From Glebionis coronaria (Eukaryota; Streptophyta; Magnoliopsida; Asterales; Asteraceae): a stretch of DNA of 64,000 bases. Positions within the stretch are counted from its first letter, which is position 1. Each line of letters starts with the position of its first letter. The notes beneath the pieces were generated by a model. That model did not search any database. It saw nothing but the letters and a program-made list of their open reading frames with translations, and was not told the DNA's origin. Positions 1 to 12,104 of this stretch are shown piece after piece. The position numbers and the translations under genes were made by a program. The stretch lies in NCBI GenBank assembly GCA_025667525.1, contig CM046879.1, positions 386,345,039 to 386,409,038 of the forward strand, read 5' to 3'.

Positions 1-1420
1 CTTGTTGGCCTGATAGCGAGATGTCGTGTAAACGCGTCCACTAGTAGGAGGCGGCTTGGTATCAACATGTCCCGATGTGCCCTCCATCTCTCCCTTGCGG
101 TAGTCCTTCATGCGATGGCCAGGAAGACCACACTTGAAGAATGCGTCGCTGTCGCGGCGACATGGCCCTGGGTGCCTATGGTTGCAGGTAGTGCAAAGAG
201 GATGAGTATATCCTCCAGCAGGTGTCCTTGCTGGATGAGAGCCTGATAAGAACAATATACATGAGACATGAGAATAGGTACAAAGGACAATGCGGATAAT
301 TCATAAGATGGATTACCAGTGATAGCTGGACGGTTAGGCTGTGAACCTCTGTGGTTCTGGTCCCTCCTGTTATCATGATTCCTGGTAGAAGATTCTCTAA
401 TGTGTCAGAATTAAGAACTATTGCATGTAATCATAAGAAAATGAGTAAGTATAAGGACCTGATTCTGTTGGAGTTTCCAGCGTTGTTACGATAATTGTCA
501 TTACCGCCACGCCTATCCGTAGCAGAACGGTCGTGAGTCTGACCATTTCCCTTGGGCTGAGTAGGCTGTTGCTGAGTAGCCGGCAGAGACCGGTCCCCAG
601 TCTTCTGCCTGGAAGATACAGCTTTAAAGAGATGAAAATATTGACATATGCTGAAAGAATACGGTTTGGTTACCAGTGATTAACGAATGCTTACCTCTTA
701 TCGGGTCTCTCTACTTCCCCAAACTCTTTTCTTTCTTGCAGCATCTCCAGTTTACGTGCTGCATCGGCCACTTGTGCCCCAGTGTTGACCGTAGCACACA
801 CCAAGTTGTTTGCGACCGATGTACGAAGAGCCTACCAGAAGTGGTATGCTTGCTCTTCGGGAGTACCTTCTGTTGCACCAAGAACCATCCAAACGGACAA
901 ACCGCTGCATGAACTCGTTGCTATTCTCCCCAGCTCTCTGTCGGATTCCGTGGTACTCTCTCTTCAGTTTGTCTTGCTCAACCTTGGGAAATAACTGTCC
1001 CATCACCAAATCCTTGAACTGAGCCCAAGTCAAACCAGCCACCCAATTATCACCTCCCTCAGACTGCTTTAGTGCCTTCCACCATGATCGTACATCACCT
1101 TCGAACCGGTAACAGGCCAACCTCGACTTGAAGACGGGGTCATAGCCCATGGCATCGAAGATCTTCTTAATGTGAGACAACCAACTTTCAGCTTCACTGG
1201 GGCTATCTGTTTTCTCGAAGGATCGAGGGCATAGCTTATTGAATCTCTCCAACCATGTGAGCAATGTTAATGGAGGAGGAGGAGGAGGTACTGGGTGCTG
1301 CTGCTGATTGTTGGCAGCCTGCACCTCAACCCTGATTTCGTTCCTCAGCTGAGGAAGCATAGCTTACATTGCAACTTGGACAGCTTCATTGAGTTGTTCC
1401 TTCTCGCGTGTGAGAACCAT
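1..1420 (-). pseudogene. Tekay-type Ty3/gypsy gag, copy 1 (cut by window edge)
   Basis: Gag gene of a chromovirus-like element, read right to left from the ATG at 1420. The capsid-type core (WLERFNK, WWKALKQSEGG, FMQRF) lies in 752-1360. Coding continues after three intron-like gaps: 694-609, 458-382 and 316-243, all with GT-AG ends. Inferred exons are 1420-695, 608-459, 381-317 and 242-1. The last carries a zinc-knuckle region in which two metal ligands are lost: the first Cys is Phe and the last Cys is Tyr. A stop about 18 codons after the ATG and a frameshift near 890 show it is dead. Protease and pol should lie left of the window. The family assignment rests on similarity to copies D (43212-44640) and H (56793-58334). 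Confidence 0.85.
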
Positions 1421-1817
1421 CTGACAGTATAACATAAAAAATACATGATTATCAAAACATAAACTAGATACATGAAAAAAAATTATAGCAATAAATCATG
1501 AGAAAAATTTTATGCAGAAAAACTAGTACATGAATGCATGATGCAGTTTTATGAAAACTTTTATATGCGCGAGAGTGAACGCCTATGGTCAGTTCAATGG
1601 GTTGGTCCCAAAGTTAAAAGTTTCGATAAAAGCACATGCGACTAAATAGGGCCAGTCCTGTACCAACCATTACTTAGTCATAAACCTGCGACAATGACAT
1701 ATATATGTATGCATGAAAATAATGAATGCATGAAAACCGACTGTCAGTTCTAGGAAGACCATAGTGACTACCCACTAATCAAAGGTCATGTTTTGAGAGC
1801 CTACAGGTCGAAGACTT
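1421..1817 (-). other. 5' untranslated leader of Tekay copy 1
   Basis: Non-coding stretch between the primer-binding site and the gag ATG. It is AT-rich with repeated ATGCATGA-type words. The same leader, including the words just before the ATG (ACAGT.AGATGG), recurs at 42804-43211 (copy D) and 58335-58775 (copy H). No other gene is seen here. Confidence 0.7.
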
Positions 1818-1830
1818 GGCTTTGATACCA
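1818..1830 (-). other. primer-binding site (initiator tRNA-Met type), Tekay copy 1
   Basis: On the minus strand this reads TGGTATCAAAGCC, one base off the TGGTATCAGAGCC that pairs with the 3' end of plant initiator tRNA-Met. It is separated by TAAT (plus strand) from the LTR edge at 1835, which fixes the orientation: this LTR is the 5' LTR of a minus-strand element. Confidence 0.85.
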
Positions 1831-1834
1831 TAAT

Positions 1835-4800
1835 TGTAACACCTATTTTGGTAAATGGAATGTCACGCGTGATTATGGCGTGTCATCAAAGCATACAAGG
1901 ATAAATGTATTAAACATCACATGACCATAAAGGAAATAACGGAAACAAACATCGGTACCCCAAAGTAAAACTCATCACACACAAACATAAGTACTGTAAA
2001 TGGGAAGGACTAAAAAATGTCCATGGAAACTAGTATCAAAAGTATGAAGATAAGCATAAAGTAATGAAGGCTAGGAAGCTTCCAGTCCATATATATGTAC
2101 GCTTAAAGTCTACGAGCGTCCCTGAGTACCTGCCGTTTTGGGAACATGAAAGGAAAACGTCTGAGCATAACGCTCAGTGCACGGATATACAAGCATAGAA
2201 TGAATATCATAAGCATAAACAACATATAGCAGCGGAAATGTCTAAGTCGTGGAAAACCTGGTATAACTTAGTAAAACTGGTTTTATAGTTTGAAAAGCCT
2301 TATGTTTATCTTATAAAAATGTTTAGCATGTTTACCGTTAGCCAATATAGGTCATGAAATATCAACGTGTATGAATACTTGGAGGGGTGACCTCGTCATG
2401 CAATTAGATGGGCAGCCTCTAATTAATATAAGTTTTTGGGTAGGAGGGATCAACTCCTTGTGAAGGATGCAAGGCACACACCACATTCACCTGAATAATC
2501 TATAAAAACATGTAACCTAGGATGAACCCATACGCCCCACATGATAATAATAATATGGCTAAAAGTTGAAGGGACGCCACGAGCTATCACTCCGCCGTGG
2601 TGAAGTCATAACACTGGTGCCTCCAGTGTTATGATTATGGTACCTCCATAACTAGGTGAAACTGTTCATGCATGTATATGGCTTTAGGCATATAAGCAAT
2701 CAAAACATATAAAACATATACTGGGAAAACAGTTGGCTGCATACGGGGAATCCTAATAAGGAAAGAATGTCCATACTAAAAGGACGGAGAATCCGTACCT
2801 TGTGTCCAGTGAACGAAGAAGAAGAACAGAAGAGAGTCCTACTTTGATCTCACTAATGCTACATATATAATATAGGTGTATAAGTATTCTGATTATTGTA
2901 TACGGAACTGGTTTTATATCATGTCTTAGCTTGTTTTATATGTTTATGTCTTGTTTTACTGATTCTAACGTTATGTTGTGTTTATCATGTATTCTGGATA
3001 TTCTAATTAAATATTACTTGTATTTCTTTTATTATTATACTTGTTGTGTAATAATAAGTAACTTTCTAAAAATAGCATGTTTCTAAAAATAGAAAGTTTC
3101 CAAAAATAGAAAGTTCTCAAAATAGATTAGCTGCTTAAAATAAGTAAGTTTCTAAAAATAGAAAGTTTTCATAATTAGAAATAAGATGGATTATTACGCT
3201 AATAAGATAAGCTTAAGTATTTATGATTAATATTCTAAGTCATGTGATTAAATAGTATAGTTTATTAATTATTACATGTAAATTAAATATATTATAGGTT
3301 ATAAGATTTAATTAAATATAGCATGATTTAATTAAATTAAAGTGTAAATAATACTTAGGTTAAAACATGTATTAATATTTATTATTGATATAACCTAAGT
3401 CATGAATATTAATTAATTATAAGTCATGTTTTAATAATTAATTAATACTTTAGTCTAAAAATAAATCATAAAATACTTAGGTTAAAATCATGTATTATTT
3501 CTAATAATGATTAACCTAAATCATGTCTAAATTAAATTAATTATAAAGCATGTTAAATTAATTTAAGTAAGTCTTGTAATTATTTAACTTGTAAAAATAA
3601 TTAACTTGTAAAATAAACCATGAACCGAACCCGTGTTTTAATTCTAGACATGTCATGAACCGGACCGGTTTAACCCTTGAACCGGCCAAATAGACAATCC
3701 ATTTAACAGTGGAAAACCGCTTGGCCGGTTGCCACTGTTTTCGCAAAACAGCCACCGGCCTACGCCGGTGGTTCCCTTGGTTCTCGGCTAGCCGCTGGCT
3801 AGCAAACGTTCCCACCGGCAGTTAGCCGGTGGTTCCCCCTGCTGCCGCGGCTGGTGTTCCCCCTGCTTGTTCGTTTAAGCCACCGGTTTAAGCCGGTGGT
3901 GTTTGTTTTGTTTTTCAGCCGAGACCCCAAAGACCACAAGGATAACCCCGACATGCGTCGGGGTCTCTTGTCTTGCTTGCTGCCGAGCCATAAAGCCCAC
4001 ACCGAGACCACTTGGTCTCGGTTGTGGTTACACGATCCACACCGAGAGCATAGGCTCTCGGTTTGTGTGCGCCGGCCGAACCAAACACCCCTTAAAACCC
4101 CATGTTTTTAATACCCCATGATTAGATCTAATTAATTAACATGTTTAATTAATAGTTTTAATAAACCTATGATTCGCGTGTTTTTAGATCTAATAAATTA
4201 TTTAAAAGAAAAGGTTTAAGGAATTATCGATTCGTGGATAACAAGGAAATTAATAACACGAACGATCTAACAAGAATTGGATGAACCAAATCAACCAAAC
4301 ACCCCTTCCTTGGTGTTTATATGCGGCGGCCAAAAAGAGAAAAAGAAGAAGTAAATGGTTTTGTGATTTTCTAATATTCTGTATTATGAAAATCTATTTC
4401 CTTTCTTTTCTTTTTTTGTTAAATTTTAAGGTGGGCTTGGCCCATCCTTGTTCTATGCCGCGGCTATGTGGGGCCCACAAGGGGAAACCCTTGTTTTTCC
4501 GTGTTCTATTTATTTACGTGTTCTCATGTCGTGTTTACGTAATTTAACTATTAATCGTTCGTGTCGTAAAATATATTCATACGTAATCGTAATCATAACT
4601 ACGTAAATACATAATAATATGTTCGTGATTATTTACGTTCATGATTTTCATGTTCATGATTATAATTATTGTGGATAATAATTATCGTGTCTTAATACGT
4701 AATAAATGCTTATCGTGTAATAACACGTACGTAATACTTGTAATTCTTATTCGTGAAACATTAACATGCTATAAACGGAAAGTTTACATCATGTACGTAC

Positions 4801-4844
4801 GATCATAAGGGTACTATTCATGGTAAAAGCATGCGGGTTTTACA
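1835..4844 (-). repeat. 5' LTR of Tekay copy 1 (about 3.0 kb)
   Basis: It begins TGTAACACC and ends GGTTTTACA on the plus strand, giving the short inverted ends TGTAA/TTACA. It is homologous along its length to 50785-53785, 58793-61769 and 61775-64000. LTRs this long plus an initiator-Met primer site fit the Tekay/Del lineage. It holds an A-rich tandem array of about 17-bp units (about 3060-3175) and a GC-rich hairpin cluster (3752-4062). The base after the right edge begins the copia-A LTR, so copy 1 was inserted there. The expected left-hand TSD (CATAA) lies outside the window. Confidence 0.9.
3752..4062. other. cluster of six hairpins in the Tekay copy 1 LTR
   Basis: Six close inverted repeats. 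Three share the arm CCACCGG (3752-3771, 3812-3832, 3880-3899). They are followed by CCCCGAC/GTCGGGG (3946-3963), ACCGAGACC/GGTCTCGGT (4001-4022) and ACCGAGAGC/GCTCTCGGT (4041-4062). Loops are 4-6 nt and most stems are perfect. The last three have positional counterparts with different but still pairing bases in the other Tekay LTRs. Confidence 0.8.
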
Positions 4845-4965
4845 CATAACATGGACCGGGCCTTTCCTTGTTAGATAATATAAAGTAACTAGACTACGAG
4901 CTACTACTTAATATACTGTCGGAGTGACCGAATCTTCCTAAATACGTAAAAACGTATTTCCAACA
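4845..4965 (-). repeat. 3' LTR remnant of copia-A
   Basis: This 121-bp stretch matches 42632-42752 almost base for base, ending in GTATTTCCAACA. On the minus strand it begins TGTTGGAAATACG, a typical Ty1/copia LTR start. It is cut on the left at 4845 by Tekay copy 1. The rest of this LTR must lie left of the window. Confidence 0.85.
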
Positions 4966-4980
4966 ATATCCCCCTAATGG
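4966..4980 (-). other. polypurine tract of copia-A
   Basis: On the minus strand CCATTAGGGGGATAT directly abuts the LTR start TGTTGGAAA. This is the position and composition expected of the plus-strand primer site next to a 3' LTR. Confidence 0.8.
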
Positions 4981-7799
4981 AGGTCACTCCAAACAAGGGC
5001 GTTACCCAAGTTACAATAATAAAATAAACCTAGCATACTATGCTTGTCTTAAGCTCGTAGTCTTCGTCTTTCTTTTCTTTTTCTTTTCAAGTGAACATGC
5101 TGATGTGATCTTTGATATCAATCTTGAGCATTAATCTCTTGCCTTGATCTTATGCATCCATCACTTGTGATATTCGCCTCTTCGTGACTTCATGTCCCAT
5201 ACACTTATACCTTCGTAATTCTTGAAATCTTCAGAGTTCGATACAACGGAAGACTTGACTTTTAGGCTTTCTTGAATTAGATGAAGAATTAAGTGCATAA
5301 AGTATAAGCATGCGGGGACGAATTCTTCTCGGATTCCGCAACGTCACCGTCTTTAAATGCCGCAACATAAGTAGACACGAACGAAAAGGATTTGAACATT
5401 TCATTCTAATTCGGTAGCAGTTTACCTCCGGTCAGTGAAGACCTTTGGACGATATAAAATATCTTACTTGTGGTAGGTAGATTTAATTAAAAATCTCCTT
5501 GACAAGATTTCACGGGTATACCCGTTCTGTTTACTCGACCGTCCAAAGCTGACTGCGAACGTAAAGAGTGAATCATTTGGATAAAATTATCCGCATGATT
5601 GAAGCCGTCAATTCTGATTCTTGGAACAAGTTTGATTCATTAAAGAATCGCACCATCGTTGCTTTCCAGTTGTCACAAGCTTGATTCGTATAGAATCTTG
5701 CAAGTTACCTACCAAGTGCTGTTTGATGTTAACACTAGAAGGATTTCCACTCATCACTGTGAACACTATAGAGTGTCACTCTGAGTGTTCTGATAAGATC
5801 ATTTAGACATTGCATAGAGGCCTGGAACGTGTTTAAGTTCAGTTAAGAATTAAACCACTGTTGCTTTCCAGTTACCACAAGCTTGATTCATAAAGAATCA
5901 CACAAGTCACCTACCATGAGCTTTTTGATATTCGCTCAAGAAGCATTTCCATCTTCATTGTAAATACTTTCGTATTACTCGGATGTTCAGGCAAGATCAT
6001 GAAGATTTGCGTAGGACTCTTAATATCTTTCTTACTTTTCACAGAGTGTGAAAAAGCAAGGAACTATGGAAGTGTGTCCTAATGAGATATTTGATGATCT
6101 CACATGGCTCTAGACTCGATCGTGAATTTTTTGATTTTTAGTGATCGGAGGCTAGAGAGGAGTGCCACCATTTCAATATCAATATATTCCGAGTGAATAT
6201 ATTAATAGATAATACGTTGTCTCCGTGTGAATAAAACAAATACCTTTTAAGAGATATCTGAGTTAGCTGGGATGGGTTGTGCATTGCATCACTGGGTCCA
6301 TGATGTCTATCTTCAATATCAAGCATCATTAAAATGATCTCAATAGCATATGTGTTGACTCGGTTTCTACCTAAGGTTGTAAGGAGGGCTTCTTTCTTTC
6401 GACCCTTTATATTTACAATTCTTTTTCATTCTTCAACCGCTTCAATGCTTACCAATACGTCATAACTAGCACCTTGTTGTGATTGTTCCAGTGCTAACTT
6501 AAGTACTTGGTCGGCATTCAGCTACGTTCACAGTCTTTCTCCATCTTTCCTAAGGACTACTATTTCTAGCTATGGAATGTCCTTGGGAAGATTCCTCCGG
6601 TTTTTGGAAGAATCATTGGACTTAACCTATCCTACCATCCTTATGTCACCATAATCTTCGTCGTCATGAAATAAATGGGTTTAGAGTAAGTATATGTCAC
6701 CATGAAATCCATTTTGATATAGCAAATCCATTTTGCTCCCCCTTAACATATGCCACGATATTCGAAAACAATTCGCGTATGTCGGGAAGATCCATCACGT
6801 TAAGTTAAACCATTTGTGATAATTTCCCATATTAAATCACATTTTCTCCCCATATTAAAAACATTAACCCAACCGATATTTTTGATATCAATTGATTTAA
6901 TGAAGTTTTAACAAAGGTTTTGGGAAGAAAAATGCAAGTCCGTTTAATCTTCATGAGACCAATTTGTGAGATATGATACCGATTCGTAACATGATCACAT
7001 ATTCACCATATTAGAATAAATTGACAAGGTTGGACCTGATTGATGAGAACATTATATGAGAAGATCACATGGTTCTTGTCTGCAAGTGTTGGTCGCCTCG
7101 TCACGTCTGAAGTCATCTCTTGACACTACATGTAAGATTGGTATTGTCGTATGGACACCAATTAGTGAACTTGGCATCAAAGATTCTGAATGCTTGACAA
7201 TTGCTCACCCTCAATTGTTTACCCGTGTTCTATTGAAAGAGCTGTAGTTGTCGTTTGAGTAGTCGCATCGTCGAGTATGTAGATACCAATTGTAGATTGC
7301 TATGGTTGTAGAGATGATAGCTTCATAAAAACAAGATTTCTCTTGTCGTAACAAATAAATGCACTGATGCATACATATATCCGTGTTTGATTTTGTTATA
7401 ACGTAAACACAATCCCTTACATGGTTATAAAGTAAACCATGCCCGAGAAAATTAATTCCCGTTGTTGAGCCAAAGCTTTCATAAGAAATACTTGACTTTA
7501 ATATGAAAACCTGGTTGCAGTCAGAAATAACTACAAGCCGTATAGGCATGTTTTATGAAATATTTACAAGTTTTGTACGAACTCTATTTATGGTGTCGTG
7601 TCAGTATTAATCAACAATTCTAAGGCTGTAAATATTATAGTACCAAAATACATGCCTTTGAAAAATAAAGTAAAAATATTTTTGGATTTTTCTGAAAATT
7701 TTCAATTTTTATGGTTTTTATATGGTTTTATATTTTTGTATTTTGCTTTTGTGGATAAAAATATAAACAATATATACAGATGATCACCAAGGATACGGA
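4981..7799 (-). other. non-coding 3' region of copia-A (2.8 kb)
   Basis: This lies between the end of RNase H and the polypurine tract. No frame supports a recognisable protein. It contains an imperfect direct duplication of about 200 bp: copies start near 5658 and 5860, sharing GTTGCTTTCCAGTT, ACAAGCTTGATTC and a following ACCTACCA block. The part at about 7640-7780 is very AT-rich. Such a long tail is unusual for a copia element. It could be a decayed extra ORF or an old insertion. Confidence 0.5.
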
Positions 7800-9480
7800 G
7801 AATAGTTTACCACCATATTCGTTCGCTTCATCTGCCAATTCCTTTAGAGTCTCAGGCGAGAAGGTTCTCAATCCTAGCTTGTCGGCCAAAAATTCGATTC
7901 GAGCGGATCTAAATCCATCGTGAAAATATCCGCCAATTGATACTCAGGTTAGACAAGGTAAAGCTCGATCACTCCATTTTCCACTTGCTCCTTGATGAAG
8001 TGGTAGCGAATGTCAATATGCTTCGACCGGGAGAATTGAACATTGTTGCAACATAAGGGAATTGCACTTTTGTTGTCACAGTACATCGGAATTTTGTTGA
8101 AACCTAGACCATGGTCGGTTAATTGCGATCTCATCCAAAGAATTTGAGCACAGCAACCGGACATAGCTATGCATTCTGCTTCCGTACTTGAAATTGCAGC
8201 GCTTTTCTGACTTTTCGATGCCCAACTGATTAGTCGATCTCTTAGTAGGTTCAAAGTTCCACTTGTGCTACGCCTTGTATCTTGAGAACCCGCGTGATCC
8301 GCATCTGCATATGCCATAAGTGCGATCGAAGAGTACTTCAAATACCAAAGTCCCCGATTAATGGTTCCTTTAAGATACCAAAAGATCCATTTAATAGTAG
8401 CTAAGTGTAACTCGGTAGGCCTAGTTTGATACCGAGCACACATACATATAGCAAACAAAAGATTAGCTCGACTATCTGTGATATACAGAAGGGTACCGAT
8501 CATTCCACAATAAAGTGTCGGATCTATAGAAACTCCATGTGGATCTGCATCTAGCTTAGTACGTTCCACCATTGGAGTATCCAAGGGGTCGCAAGATTCC
8601 ATCTTATATTTATTAAGAGATTCAAGGGCGTACTTGGATTGATTGATAAAGATGCCTCTGGAACTCTGAGATATCTGAAGACCTAAGAAGAATGATACAT
8701 TGCCCATCATTGACAACTTAAACTTGGAAGACATGAGTGTCCCAAAGTCATCGGATAAGGTTTGGGTCGAGGCAGCAAATATAATATCATCAACATATAT
8801 TTGTACGATAATCATATCTTTACCTCGTTTCTGAATGAACACCGTGGGATCAACCTTGCCTTTAGTGAAGCCTTGTGTAATGAGGATTTGTGACAATGGA
8901 TCATACCATGCGCGTGGAGCTTGTTTCAACCCATAGAGAGCCTTCTTCAATTACACATGATTAGGATATTTAGAATTCACAAAACCATCCGGCTGTTGAA
9001 CATAGACCTCTTCCTTGATTTCACCATTAAGAAATGCCGTCTTCACATCCATCTGATAGACGATCATATTCATGTGGGCTGCATAAGCTAGGAATAGTCT
9101 AATAACTTCCAAACGGGCAACAGGTGCAAAGGATTCCATAAAATCGATGCCTGATAATTGCTTGTATCCACGAGCTACTAGTCTAGCTTTGTTCTTCAAT
9201 ATGCCGCCTAACTCGTCGAGTTTCACCTTGTAAACCCATTTCAAAGTGAGTAACTACACTTGATCCGGGCATGGGACAAGTTCCCATACATCAAGACGTA
9301 TAAATTCATTAAGTTCTTCTGGCATAGCTTCTATCCAACAAGATTGAGTAAATGCTTGTTGCCACGTCTTAGGTTTAACTTCACTGAGAAAAGCATCAAA
9401 ATGACAAAACATTGCACTTTCTTGTAACTGACTTCGTGTGGAGACCGGACGATTAGGGTCACCAATAATAGAATCTATAT
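7800..9480 (-). pseudogene. copia-A reverse transcriptase and RNase H
   Basis: Copia-type RT-RNase H. The N-terminal RT block ([35 protein letters not shown]) is at 9244-8951. The part with the catalytic YVDD motif is at about 8800, and RNase H follows with [13 protein letters not shown] and YCDNKSA. An in-frame TAA at about 8951-8953 separates the two halves. A second stop lies near 9252 just upstream, and another near 7946 ends the readable RNase H. Upstream text to about 9480 (QAFTQSCWIEAM) is the usual linker before RT. Catalytic residues are present, but the frame is broken. Confidence 0.9.
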
Positions 9481-10029
9481 GATGATCCTTTTTCCACTTG
9501 CTGTCATGTTCACGAATCCGTAGATTGGAGTTAACCGTGGTAGGAACTTCCTATGAGGTGGACGACCCGACTTGATTAGGGTCGATAATTGGTACACCAA
9601 AGAATGGAAGTTCACGCTTTGAGCGAATTCCAAGTCATGATCATCATCATCCTCTTCATCATCAATAGGTGTGACATGGGTAGTTGAAACATGTGTTGGT
9701 TGAGAATTACTAGTTGAAGGTATATCTTGGCCAATTCTGGGTGCAGACGTATCTGATTATGCAACGGTTGCTGGAGCTACAACTTCGGTAACCGGAGCTA
9801 TTACTTCAGGTTCTGGAGCAACAATACTTGTAGGAGTAAAGAATTCATCAAAGAACGGTTGAAAAAATGTATCCCATTCATTCCTAGAAGGTGGTGTGAA
9901 TGATGATGAAGTGGGGTTATTTGGGACAAGACCAGAGCTAATGTTACTGGGTCCCATTTCATGAAGTGCGGGTTCTGAGCTGCTTTGCTCAGAAGCCATT
10001 GCTGTTAGCTCATCAAAATCAACATTCAT
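9481..10029 (-). pseudogene. copia-A integrase-RT linker
   Basis: Low-complexity, proline- and glutamate-rich spacer translated at 10029-9757 (MNVDFDELTAMASEQ, then repeated APEPEVIAP/VTEVVAPA). It resembles the spacer between integrase and RT in Asteraceae copia elements of the Tnt1-94 type. Several stops follow before the RT linker. It has no enzymatic motif of its own. Confidence 0.75.
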
Positions 10030-11290
10030 AGTTTCGATGATCTTGTAGAGTTACGGTTGTAGATTCGGTATGCTTTCTTTGCGGGTGTGTAACCAATGAA
10101 AATACCAATATCAGCCTTTGGTTGAAGTTTTCCCAAATTGTCACCATCATTATTTGGATAGCAAAGAGAACCAAATACATGAAGATATGATAAATCTGGT
10201 AATTTTCCATGGAGAGATCATAAGTTGTTTTACCATGGCGTTTACGAATTAGTGACCGGTATTGGGTGTACACTGCTGTAGTTACTGCTTCTACCTATAA
10301 AAATAATGGAGCCTTTGCGTAAATTAACATCGTTCGAGCTGCTTCCATAAGGGTGCGATTTCACCTTACAACGACACTGTTTTGTTGTGGAGTGCGAGCA
10401 ACTGATGTTTCATGAGATATGCCAACTTCTTCATAATACATACAGAAAGTTTGATTCACAAATTCGGTTCCATTATCTGTACGAATGCGTCAGACAGTAG
10501 TGTTGAGACGCACTTGAATCATCTTGAGAAAATCGATAATGACTTTAGGTTCCTCGTCTTTTGTTGTAAGAAAATTCACCCATGTAAACCGAGAGTAATC
10601 ATCTACTATGATGAGGATGTACTTTTTACCACCAAGACTTTCAACACGCATGGGCCCACAAAGATCCATATGCAACAAAAAAAGTTTCTCTTGGTTGGTG
10701 TCTTCAGTCTTGGGTTTGTATGATTTCTTAGTGCTCTTCCCCATTGTACATGCGGAACACAAATGATCCTTGTGAAATGTAAGTTTAGGAAGACCACAAA
10801 CAAGTTCTTTTTTCGCCAAATGATTGATAGTGTCAAAGTTAAGATGAGATAACCGTCGATGCCATAACCTTAGTCTTGATGCTTTGGAGAGAAGACATAC
10901 GGGAGAAGAGGCCATCATATCTTGTAGAGACAAAGTGTAAAACTTATTCCCTCGAGTACCTTTCAATAAATCAACCCCTTCCAAATTACGAATGAAGCAG
11001 GTATGCTCTCGAAAAGCAACTTTTACGTTTGCATCACAAAATTGTCCCACAGAAAATAAATTGTGACCAATACCCTTCACAAAATACACTCTTAAAATTA
11101 TAACATTCCCAATATGATATTCACCGTAACCCATTATCTTTGCAATATGATCATTTCCAAATCGAACCGTACCAAGAAACTTGATGACGAAATTTCTGAG
11201 CTGAGAGCGATCTCCGGTCATATGTTTAGAGCAACTAGAGTCAAAATACCAGAGAACAATCTGGACCACCTGTTTTCAACAACAGTAGAC
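10019..11290 (-). pseudogene. copia-A protease end, GAG-pre-integrase and integrase
   Basis: At 11269-10490 the frame shows a protease-like WYFDSSCSKHMTG, where the usual catalytic D-S-G is D-S-S. The HHCC zinc finger follows (WHRRLSHLN ... CSACTMGK), then the integrase core (HMDLCGP, VDDYSRFTWV). A TGA interrupts just before RTDNGTEF. The region of the third catalytic residue reads QQNSVVVR-stop, so the glutamate expected in VVER is valine. Integrase C-terminal text continues to about 10019 with frameshifts. Protease and integrase both look inactive by sequence. Confidence 0.88.
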
Positions 11291-12099
11291 AATGAATTGG
11301 AAACTATTGGTTCCAGAGTGTTAGCAGATACATATATAATATTATCAGAATTGCTAACATTTGTGCGGCCCTTAGATTTCTTGTGTTTTCTAATGTGAGT
11401 TTTTCCACTAACAGGTTTTATTGTTCCAACTCTTTGAGGTTTTGGAGTATTAGCGGGCACTATAGTGGGAGTAGACCTATTTAAAGGGTACTTTGTTCCT
11501 ACAGTAGTGTCGGTGTTCCTAGTTAAAGGACACGCTTGTGTTTTGGTAGCCTTGGTACTCCTAATTAAAGGGAGCGCTTTCTTCGCTGTAGTGAGAGTGA
11601 TCCTAGTTAAAGGGCACGTATTTCCTACTATAGTGAAAGTTCTAGGAGTGGGAAGCCACATCCAGCCAACTTGGGGTAACACTTTCCCAGTCGGTTTCCA
11701 TTATAAAACATTTTTACGGGCATTCATCTCATTCACATGGTCAATAAGGCAAGAATCATGACGACTAGAAAATATACATTCATTGCAATTCCAACATTTC
11801 AAATTAGAATTAACAGTAGGCTAAGAACGCTACACAACCGCAGAGCCTTTAGGTTTAGCTACATGATTCTTTTATTCAAAACAAAAATAACATTCCTAGG
11901 ATGGGCTTCTACTTTCTTCTTCACTTGACTACTAGATGGGGGCAAGATCCTATCATTCTTCTTGTTTCTTTTAAGCTTAGATCTTTGAGCCTTAATAGTG
12001 GTGCTTACTCCTGTAGAAGGCAACACGGGAATATTAGAAGCGGGTTTTTATTTTTCATTATCTTTAGTGACCAATGTTTGAGATGGTTTAGTCCTAGGG
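11290..12099 (-). pseudogene. copia-A distal Gag, 3' half (after element C)
   Basis: This continues the Gag reading broken at 33641. Lysine-rich text (KKNDRILPPSSSQVKKKVEAH) and a following repeat domain lead into the protease at 11290. The protein homology resumes on the far side of the 21.5-kb insertion, so 12099 and 33641 were once adjacent. A four-unit, 42-bp tandem repeat lies at 11475-11642. Confidence 0.75.
11475..11642 (-). repeat. 42-bp x4 tandem repeat coding 14-residue units
   Basis: Four in-frame units spaced exactly 42 bp, each with a core like CCTAGTTAAAGG (plus strand). On the minus strand they encode units such as CPLTRITLTTAKKA and CPLTRNTDTTVGTK. They lie between the distal Gag and the protease of copia-A. 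Confidence 0.8.
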
Positions 12100-12104
12100 C
12101 CCTT
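12100..12104. other. left target-site duplication CCCTT of element C
   Basis: CCCTT here and at 33636-33640 flank the outermost LTR edges of the tandem element exactly. It is a 5-bp duplication of copia-A gag sequence. Confidence 0.9.
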
